Assembly (NCBI RefSeq): GCF_945859685.1
Contig: NC_079147.1
Location: forward strand, 131,713,645 to 131,777,644
Length of the DNA: 64,000 bases
Reading direction: 5' to 3'
Source of the DNA: Eupeodes corollae
Lineage: Eukaryota > Arthropoda > Insecta > Diptera > Syrphidae
Part shown: one piece after another, positions 55,521-64,000 of the stretch
Position numbering within the stretch: position 1 is the first letter of the stretch
Layout of the letters: every line of letters starts with the position of its first letter
The notes under the pieces: model-generated
What the model was told of the DNA's origin: nothing
The model's input: only the letters and a program-made list of their open reading frames with translations
The model's database searches: none
Position numbers and translations under genes: made by a program

Positions 55521-56311
55521 TATATATACATTTTTCAAAAATCACTATCACTATTATTATTTTGAACAGCTCTAATAGAAACGAATTACCAAAGATCAAT
55601 GATTGACTTTTGAGGCACATTCTTTTTTCTTTTAAGACTGCGGTACATTTTTTTATAATTGACCCCACCGGCACCGTTAGCATAACAAATAACAAAAGAT
55701 GAGCTCTAATGCCAATTTTTCAATTTTGTGTCGTTAAGAAAGGCTTAGCAAAAAAGTGCAAGGTGCCTAAAATATGATCTTCTTCAAGGTGGCGGAAAAC
55801 TATTATCACTACAGATTATTGTACTTTATAGCTAAATGTTAAATTTTTATTTAATTTCATAAATGTATATATTGCATAAATTAATAGATTATTATCATTA
55901 TTATTACAATCAACAACGAATAATTACTGAACAAGATTTTAATATTAACTGCATGTATAATCTCATCTATGTATTTCAAAACAGAAATCTCAATATTCCC
56001 GTTTGTGTCTTATATGTAAACTTTCTTTTGTTTCAACGTAAAAATACAATTTTAAGATTTTTTTTTCTTTATGAAAATTGACATTTTTCTTTAAACACAT
56101 AAAAATAGTTGCATTGCTTTCATACTCTCAATTATTTTGCTTATTCTATTTATTGTGCTTGAACTCTCATACATATAATATGACCAATCAATCGATCTAA
56201 TTATGTAATTACTAATAAATCAAAATTACCCTTTAATTCTATAAATGTGATTATCTTTTTTAATATAGTACTACGAATATTTTTCTTTAAATTCAATTTG
56301 TGTCTTTCAGC
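55521..56311. other. No gene recognised
   Basis: AT-rich spacer. Its end, TTCAATTTGTGTCTTTCAG, is a strong polypyrimidine/acceptor-like sequence (see the next entry). Confidence 0.4.
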
Positions 56312-56341
56312 AGCATGAATAACAACAACATCACGCACTAG
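56312..56341 (+). other. Candidate alternative last coding exon of Nf1
   Basis: A strong acceptor (TGTGTCTTTCAG) precedes CAGCATGAATAACAACAACA and TCACGCACTAG. Joined to the exon 27 donor at 41030 (phase 1), it would replace the 35 residues of exon 28 by two alanines and a TGA at 56317-56319. Fly Nf1 is known to have alternative C-termini, so this is plausible, but the exon is 15 kb away and no transcript evidence is available. Confidence 0.3.
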
Positions 56342-57829
56342 ACGTACAATATTCGAAAGAATTTTTCGCTTTTTATCTTTTATAAAGAAATGTTTTTAAG
56401 AAAAAGTAACAATTTTGAGAAACAGTTTTTAGTGACAAATTTAAATTTATATTGTATGATTGTGTACACGTTAAAAAGTCTAGCAAATAACAAATAAGGA
56501 AACGAAACAAAAATTAAAACGAAAAATATATTTTTAATGTAAATCTTATTTCTTTATGAAAGAAATAGTTAGTGATTTGCACACATTAACTATTTATACT
56601 ATATTAGAACAATATTTTTAGTCTTTCTTTATATATTAAATCTTCTATCAAATATTTAAGTTTTATTATTTATAAAAATTATTTACATCTATATATTTTT
56701 TTGCAAATAAGAATAAAATTAAATATATTACAGAAACTAAATGTTGTGCATTATATATATTATACCTGTATATCTAATAAATGTGGTGTAAAAATTAAAC
56801 TTGTGCCATAAACTTATTCTTATCTGTCTTATAAATGTACAAATGTGTATTTTATTGTTATATTATTTATCTGTCCATATCAATTGTTGCACTTAACATT
56901 TTTTATCTTCTGATGAAATGAATGTACCTAACGTTTAGCGCATTCCACACGCACACAATTGAGCTAATTGTAACATTTGCGTCTTGTTAAAAATCTAAAC
57001 TTTTGTGTCCTAAGCCTAGCATTGTTAAATATATTACAAACACGAAAATTGAAAAAAATAGCCAGTGGGATTAATTCGATTTAATTTAAACAGTCATCAG
57101 GAGAGTTTTAAAAGTATTTAAACATTGTTGTAGAGTTAAAGTTATGCATACACACTCAATGTTTTTGTTGGAAAAAGTTTAATTTGTGAACTTTTGGATT
57201 TGAAGTTATTCTCTTTTAATGTTTGACAATAATAAAGTTTGCTAACAATTGAGTTCAAATATTTTTAATCCGTTTGTATTTCATATCTAGTCCTAGTAGA
57301 GTTTTGGATTGCTTTTGAGCGAATATTATGAACATAAGTTTAAATTTTCGGGTTTAAATAATCCAGATAAATGTGAGGATTTCAAATTCACTTACATTGC
57401 CAACCACTAAGATGAGGACACCAGCACAATTTTAGGAAACGTTTTTTTTTATACCTGAAATAGGAACGTTTTTACCCATCACAAGTTCATACAATTAAAT
57501 TGCAACTTAGAAACGAGTGTTAGTATTTCGTAAGACCGACAAATCAACTACTAAAACAGCGTAAAAAAGTGCTTCACTAGGATAAGGGCTTTAAGTGCAG
57601 CATCTTACATGTACGACCTTTTTAAATTATTGTATTAAATATCTATACGATTGTTAAAAACATCTGTTTTGATTTAATTTGGAACAAAAATGAGTTCTGA
57701 AAAAACTTTGACAGCTAGCATTAGTAAAGATAGATGTTTTCAAGGATATAGGGCTCTCAGGACTTGAAATACAAATAAACTGATACCATCCACAAATGAA
57801 AACTACAGAAGGAGCATCGAATGAAAAAA
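56342..57829. other. Very AT-rich stretch, possibly UTR
   Basis: Long AT-rich sequence with many AATAAA-like words (for example near 56710, 56779 and 57231). It would serve as 3' UTR if the candidate exon at 56312 is real. Otherwise nothing is recognised. Confidence 0.35.
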
Positions 57830-58335
57830 AGATAAGCATTGGTGCTCTCGATGGTAACAAATTTTATGTAAATGATCTGAGAAAGGATTAGCTTATTTTG
57901 ACAAGGCGCCACAGCCCTAAAATCAGGTGTAATGTTGTGGAGAGCTATAACCCACTATGGCACAATCAACTTGGAGCTTTTGTCTGCAACAATGGGGAAA
58001 AACTACAAATGTTTGCTGAAACAGTCATTTTAAAAAATTAAGAACATTTTTAAACCTTTTCCTAGGATTTTTCAACAAGAAAATACTCCGTCCACATTTC
58101 CAGGGTTGTTAGCAGTTGGATTAAATCAAAAGATCTGTAAAAATTGCCATGGCTATCATATTAACTTGTCTTAAACATTATTGAAATCGTTTGATTATGG
58201 CTATCGCGTTATGTGTATGATTGTGCCAGACAATTTGAAGACAAGGATACTTAGTGAAGCTATTCGCCATAGCAGTGCCCAAACTTCCCATAAAAATATT
58301 CTTTCCAAACCTTCTTATAAAGGTTTTTAAAAAAA
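57830..58335 (+). pseudogene. Another decayed Tc1-like transposase
   Basis: Across frames one reads GVMLWRAITHYGTINLEL, a degraded IFQQENTPSTF (catalytic QQDNAP-type block), LNIIEIV.LWLSRYVYDC and AIRHSSAQ. These follow the order of the C-terminal half of Tc1-type transposases. It is a different family from the element at 49805, judging by the words. Many stops; no ends located. Confidence 0.55.
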
Positions 58336-60285
58336 ATGACAGAAATGCTCATTATTAATATTAATTAAAAACGTTACAAATAAATGTAAGACTATAAAAT
58401 GTAAACATTTCATTAATTTGTTCGTTTTTTCTAAAATTTTGTATGTGGCCTCATCTAAGTGAAGTATTTTTGTATGAGCTTTGGGAATTTTAACGCTTGT
58501 TTTCAATTTACCTATTATTTTATAAATTTAAAATGGGGAAATACGAACTATTCGCAGGTATTAAACGTTTGCAGGTACAAAGCTTTCAAAGGCGAAAATG
58601 TGTGGCCCCATTCTAGTAATTGGCAGTGTATTTGTAGTTTACATCCGAAGTCAAAAATATATCATGAGTCCGTATTCCTTGCCGAGTTAACTTTAAAGTT
58701 AAATTTATATTTTAATCAACCAAATGTGAAATTTTAAATCAAATAAAAAGAATCTGCAGAAACATTGATGTGTTATTGGTCTTAAAGTGGAAATATGTAA
58801 GGTTGAGATTACCGATTACTTCAAAGTCCGTTTTACCTATTTAGCAAAGTTAGTAAGATAGTTATTTCCTAAACTATTACCGTCTGAAAGTTTTAAAGAT
58901 TATGGTTTTTTAAAATATCAAATCTGGAAACAAGAATACAGAAAATAAATAGTAAATATAAACATAAATTGTTCGTATTTTACGGTACAAATAACTGATA
59001 TTTAATTTTCATTTATAAAACCTAAAAATTAATTTATTTATAAAATATTCCCGAATAATAAGTTAAAAAAAAACATAGTTGATCTTTGTGAGGGAGTTTC
59101 ATTTATGTTTTTTAAACACTTCCTAAAAAGTACCTAATTTTGAAGTGTAGTTAAAAATTGTAAAGAAAATTGGGAGAGAAAATGAAAAGTTTAAATTAGG
59201 TACATGTTTTAATTGGCATAACTTTACAAACAAAAGTTAAACATTTTTTGTATACAATTTACAAACTGTCGTAAACTTTATGGTACATTAAGTCAAAATA
59301 TGTGTAAAAAAGATATAATTTTCTAGGCTTTCAAGAAAATGTTTAGAAAAGAATCTTAATTTTTGATTTTATAGTGTTTATAAAACAGTGAGTTTATATT
59401 GCTTTTTATATTTTTTATATGTGTATTATGAATGAATTAGCTGAATAATAAATATTAACCACGTCATCCATTGATTTATTGTCTCCCGAAAAAATGATGA
59501 GAGCTAACTCTTACATTTTTAAATTGTGTGTTTAATTTGTTGGCATGTTTTATATTCTTTAATGATATTAAACATTTAGTTTAGAACAAGTGATATAAAA
59601 ATAAAATACCAAGATTCCTTATATTAAAAGATCAAATATTTATTAGTACGAAAATACATTTTTGAGAACCTAAATGCAGAGTGATTTAAATTGAATATTT
59701 AAATTATATTGAGAGAAACAAAAATAATGAAATATATTTATGTATTATTTGCACGCACTAATTGTTATTTGAAATAAATAGATTGCAAAAACTATATTAA
59801 ATGAATTTAAAACTAAATAAATAGTGTTAAATAAATTTCATTAAAAATGTTATATCTATAAATATTTTATTAATATAATAAACGTACTTAAATTAAGAAA
59901 AAATCAGTTTGTTTTTTATTTCATACGAAAATTAAAAACATCTAAATGTAATGTTAAACACAAATAAATAAATGCTGTGTTAAGGACGTCTAAAACGGAC
60001 AGACCGATTCATTTACATAGAGAAATTCTGATTCATATAAAGGTTTGATAATTGGTAGCAAACTATTTTTGTAGCCCCTAAGTTATAAAAAAGTGTGCCC
60101 CAAAAAATATTATATTTTTACAGATTTTTGAAACGCCCAAGCTCGTTTGGTCCCATGGTGCGGTGTCTTGGCATCTGCACCCACATTTTTACCTGCGACA
60201 TATAAGAACTATATGACAAGTATTGCATTGTTTACGAAGAGAGAAGTCGAAAAAGTGGATTCTCCATTTCCGTCCGTCTGTCTAT
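58336..60285. other. No gene recognised
   Basis: AT-rich. The 92-residue open stretch at 58459-58737 has no recognisable domain and no splice or start support. A GC-richer patch (TCGTTTGGTCCCATGGTGCG) near 60140-60180 is unassigned. Confidence 0.45.
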
Positions 60286-60289
60286 CCTC

Positions 60290-60960
60290 TGCCCTGGGTT
60301 AGGCCACTGCATACTGTTGGAAATAGAATTAAATACTTTTCTTTTGATACCAAAACAGACTTCATAAACACTTAACAAGGCCTTAACATTACGAAATGCA
60401 GGCAACCCTGCGTCGGCCAAACTTTTGGGTAGGCAACCCTTAGCTATCAGACGGGTATTTGAATAATTGACTCAATAACACATGGGATCAATTATCTATA
60501 CTTATCGAAGTGTTCAAATTAAAAGTGCATGTATACGCTTTTAGAAAAACAAACCCACTTAATAACACCTTCGATGTATTTTCTACACTTACCAAAGACT
60601 TAACACATCAAATGCAGGCAACAATGGGATATGCCAGGTTTTGGTAAGGGAACCCTATACTGTTGGAACAAAAATTAGATTACTTTCGTTTGACAGCAAA
60701 ATCAACTAAAAAAATCCCCGCAGACCCCATTTTTTAAACCAGGAAACCTTCCAATAGGGCCAGGATGTAAGTAGGCAACATTTGTTTACCTCATCTTTGT
60801 GTCATGGACTTTCATCATGTACCCAAATTTTATAGGAGTAAATAACAGATTAGGATAATAGATTTCAAAAATGCACTTTTATTTTGCAATATTAAACGCC
60901 TTAGAGCCAGGTTAAAGCTAGGCAACCCAATTTTTTGTAATTGATATCTTTGATAAAATA
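60290..60960. repeat. Degenerate internal repeats with GGCAACCC words
   Basis: Blocks around 60310-60430 and 60570-60710 share CATACTGTTGGAA / TATACTGTTGGAA, AAATGCAGGCAAC, and GGTAGGCAACCC / GGTAAGGGAACCC. Further GTAGGCAAC and CTAGGCAACCC words lie at 60770 and 60922. This looks like an old, diverged tandem or segmental repeat. Unit length is unclear. Confidence 0.4.
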
Positions 60961-61289
60961 TTGGCCTTTATCAAATAACAGATGAGGGTAGATATTCCTT
61001 TTACGGATCCTAGACTATATGGCATTTAAATTTTTGAAAACAAACTTTTTTTTCAGGTTCATTTTTAGATCTTAAAACACAGAAAATATTTTTAAACAGA
61101 TTCTTTGGATGCATAAGCAAGTTCTTGCGACCAAGTCGTGGATTTTTTTTTTTTTTTTGTGATGACCTCTAAACTTTCAATGTCAAATTTGTATCTGGGT
61201 TTGAATTTCGGTTAAATTTTGTTATTTGAGATTTCGTAATGTAAATTTTCTAAGTTTCAATTTACCTAGCCCGCCTATTATGCAGGTAT

Positions 61290-62340
61290 AATGGCTTGCT
61301 ATAAGCATTACCACCTATCATATAATGTCAAGTGTTCAAAGTACACCCCTTTCCATTTCCTTTTCCACATAACGTCGTCGGTCAATAAAAACATTACCAG
61401 ATTCTCATGCATGGTGAACAATTGCGTGTCCATCGCAATGCATCGAAGTAAATTGTCATTAAGAAAAATGGTAGTGGACAATAAAAAACCTAATGCGATA
61501 ACAGCTGCACATACGTTCTTCATTCTCGTTCATGTCCCTTTCCGAAGCCGAAGCGCACAAACCCCAACCCTAGGCTCCTACTGAACTGAGTATTGATCGA
61601 GGGAAAGTAATCAGCAGCAAGACGCTTACGTGTTCCTCCTTTTTGTCAATCTTTTGGGTGCAGGTGACTCTAGGGATATACGAGTAGGTATCTTCTCCGT
61701 TTTTGTTCGGGTGTGGGAATTTCGACAGAGAAGTTTCTCACGATCCTCAATGGATGGTTTCGTTGTTGTTGTTGTTGTTGGTATTGCTATTAGTGCTGCT
61801 GGTGCCGGTTGATGATTCGCTGGTTGGTTGAGTGACTTACGTCATCTAGAAAGAAGGAAAGGAAAGCAATGGAATTATAAGGGAAGCAATGAATTGATTC
61901 CTGTGCTGTGATCTGCTGTGCTGTGCATGGGGTATAGTATGCTTAAGTATATTGTTGTGCTGTGCGTGTATGCCATGCGATTGGGATATAAGGCACTTCT
62001 TAATGTTTCTTCCGTGCGTCGCGTCGCGTCGCGTCGAAAGAACGACGACGATGCGGCATGACGGCCGTCGACGACGAGGATGAACCCAAGAATTTTGTCT
62101 TGGATTGATTGAACTACTAGGAACAAAAAGGGAAGAAAAATAAGTGTGTTGTTCTTGTGCGGCAACTTCGATTTGAAATTCGAGTGAGCGACCGCATGTC
62201 TTCTACAACTACTCGAGTTGTTGTCTTGGGTTGATAGTTCTTACGTTTCTTTTCGGAAAGTTTTGAATGAACGATCATTGTGTTGCGTCGTCGCGTCGTT
62301 TCCATTCATTGATGTCTTGTGTTTACATTTTTTTTTACTT
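61290..62340. promoter_or_regulatory. GC-richer block, possible promoter/5' exon of a neighbouring gene
   Basis: Composition changes sharply from its AT-rich surroundings. The block holds (GTT)n at 61764-61780, four copies of GTCGC(G) at 62018-62035, and many CpG. On the minus strand a good donor, GATGAC/GTAAGTCAC, lies at about 61841. Such blocks often mark 5' UTR/promoter regions of fly genes, but no coding exon can be connected. Confidence 0.3.
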
Positions 62341-62985
62341 TTAAGCCTTAGAGGACGGTGTACATTTCGTGGTTGAGGTAACTTTGTTTTGTTTATGGAG
62401 TATCTTAATCGACCAGAGAAGAAGTTGATAAAAAGAATACTTTAAAATATATGTTAGAGAATGATCGAAATAATACCAATATTAGTTTTTGTTTGCATTT
62501 TAGTAATGCTACAATGTTAAGAAAAGGTTTGCTATTTTTTCCCGCTTCTAACTCCCTAACTTCATTATTCAAACCGAAGTCGCAGCGTTCAATTTTAGTT
62601 TGATGTGCTTGGTCATTTGATGGAATGCGAAGCACGGTAAACGGAGCTTGTAACTATTTCCGGTTGTTGATAGTGCAAAGAAAACTATGCTGTTTTTAGT
62701 TGAAAAAAGTACATAAATAGTAGAAGCAACTCCGTTCCGTTGGTCTGTTAGGTTATGAAAAGTTGTCAGGGAGGAGTCAGTGTAAACAGTTTTTTGGTTT
62801 GGATAAAAGTACATATTGTGCCTGGAGCGCTTCGGTGGGTTCTCAGAATAAAAACCCTTTTTCAAATATCAAAAACAATAGCGTTCATTGGTGTAAATAT
62901 TTCGAATTACATTCATACACTACTGTAGTCGAAATAGGCTCCGTAACCTTGGCGGCACACATCCATCCTAAGGTCCAAGCTAAGG
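62341..62985. other. No gene recognised
   Basis: Mixed-composition sequence with short ORFs on both strands and no family resemblance. It runs into the mariner-like fragment below. Confidence 0.4.
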
Positions 62986-63300
62986 CATAATTGAGTTTCT
63001 ATGCCGAATTATCTCATCTTTAAGCTTTAAACTTGTTGCGGGCTTTTCGACGTCTAACGGTGTCAAATTACATGACCTTGGCGGCCAATTTGCCGCGCAA
63101 AAGAGCCATCGATATATATTACGAATTTCGGAAATTAAAAATTTGATTTTCATCTCACAATCAAATACATTCACATTAACTGCCTGGCCGTCCTCCAAAT
63201 GAAGCCACTCTTTGTGGGTGCATTTATTTTCCAACAAATATTTTTCTTGGTTTATCATTCGACAGAATATGAAGATGTTGCCATTTCTTGCCTCCATTCT
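62940..63300 (-). pseudogene. Mariner-like transposase C-terminal fragment
   Basis: The minus strand encodes NWPPRSCNLTPLD, the conserved block before the third catalytic residue in this DDE_3/mariner type. It continues EKPATSLKLKDEIIRH and, after a frame change, LDLRMDVCRQGYGAYF, matching the usual C-terminal order (a KPAT..L..NI..I.. stretch, then a MD.CR...G block). The text before NWPPRS (from 63297) is only weakly similar. It may belong to the same family as 47698-48650. Confidence 0.55.
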
Positions 63301-63706
63301 GAATAAGTCTGAAACTGAGAAGTGTCAGATGAAATGCAGAAAATAAACTTGGAGTTTAGGTGTGGTACACAATCAACATCTGCCCTTCAAATTTACCAAC
63401 TCTTTAGTATTGATTAAGAGTAAAGAAATCGGCGCGATTAAAACAAGCATGCATTTGATTCGAGCTAAAAATCACATCCCCGTTAAAAAAAATGTTATTA
63501 AATTTTTGTAAAAATAGTAAATATATTGCCAAATTTTTCAATATGAAGGGAAGAAAGGATTTAAACAAAAGATATACGATATACAAAAGATATCCAATAA
63601 AAATTAATAGCAACACTTGAACAAGACCAATCACAATTTGAACATTGTAACTATTGATCACAGCTGTAGCTAACAGAAAACCATGTTGATACATATTTTA
63701 CACCTA

Positions 63707-64000
63707 CAGCGACGGAGAAAATAATACCACCACTTTCAATGTGTTTATAATTCTTATGACAAATTCTAAATATTTAGTGCCTTATGTTTAATTGTATTAT
63801 TCCTTGAAGTGTTGCAACCCATATATTATTAAAAAATAAAGTATTAGAAAAGATATTGTTCCAAATGGTGGACAAAAGTTATTGTTTAAAGGATATTCAC
63901 AATTTATTTAACAATGACTTAATTTATAGGAGAAACTTGAAATAGATCACTGAATCTTTTGTGTTGTACTATTTCAAGTATTTTTAAAGGTATTGACTAA
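63707..64000 (+). mobile_element. Start of another Tc1-like element, cut by the window end
   Basis: CAGCGACGGAGAAAATAATA begins after TA and resembles the terminal repeat CAGTGGCGAGCAAAATAATA of the element at 49805. The remaining 290 nt show no transposase. The other end would lie beyond the window. Confidence 0.4.

Noticed and set aside
58459..58737. 92-codon ORF
   Set aside because: No domain, no start context or splice evidence, and located in a repeat-rich desert.
61308..61584. ORFs of 71 and 97 codons on opposite strands
   Set aside because: They overlap each other in the GC-richer block with no domain; either could be chance, so only a possible regulatory region is noted.
1..64000. 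CRISPR arrays, operons or bacterial-type systems
   Set aside because: The sequence is clearly an animal nuclear genome with spliced genes. No evenly spaced identical repeats were found.

Overview
The window comes from an AT-rich, transposon-laden insect genome. Very short constitutive introns (about 53-73 nt) and a neurofibromin that aligns closely, from memory of the family, with the Drosophila protein point to a fly (Diptera, probably Brachycera). I cannot name the species. No search was run: all identities rest on reading translations and splice sites by eye.

Three host-type genes can be modelled. (1) 255-1684 (-): a six-exon HARBI1/PIF-Harbinger-type transposase gene, 366 aa, with an intact DDE triad. 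It may be a domesticated gene or a live element. (2) 5995-7569 (-): a five-exon homologue of SHQ1, the assembly chaperone for H/ACA ribonucleoproteins, 437 aa. (3) 10750-41458 (+): Nf1, the neurofibromin Ras-GAP, modelled here with 28 coding exons and 2845 codons. All three joined models keep one frame and have lengths divisible by three, a strong internal check.

Nf1 has two contrasting halves. Exons 1-16 (N-terminus to Ras-GAP domain) are packed into 6.9 kb, with mostly 53-117 nt introns. Introns 16, 18 and the pair around exon 24 are bloated by mobile DNA. This includes an I-like LINE remnant, a tRNA-derived SINE, a 321-bp near-perfect palindrome, a MITE, a LINE with an open reverse-transcriptase frame, and two antisense RTE-type LINEs. 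One 30-codon cassette exon (36670-36759) sits alone inside that debris.

Downstream of Nf1 (41.5-64 kb) I find no convincing protein-coding gene. It holds a LINE apparently nested inside a SINE (43.3-46.7 kb), a mariner-like relic (47.7-48.65 kb), and two Tc1-like elements of one family with inverted/direct-repeat ends (49.8-51.4 and 54.25-55.5 kb). There is also an internally deleted relative (53.1-53.5 kb), other Tc1/mariner debris, degenerate repeats near 60.3-60.9 kb, and a GC-richer block at 61.3-62.3 kb that could be a promoter or 5' exon of a neighbouring gene. A possible alternative last exon of Nf1 lies at 56312-56341.

The most noteworthy structures are the intronic palindrome (potential hairpin RNA), the intact Harbinger transposase gene, the cassette exon with a purine-rich 3' splice site, and several small repeat families that can be defined from copies within this one window.
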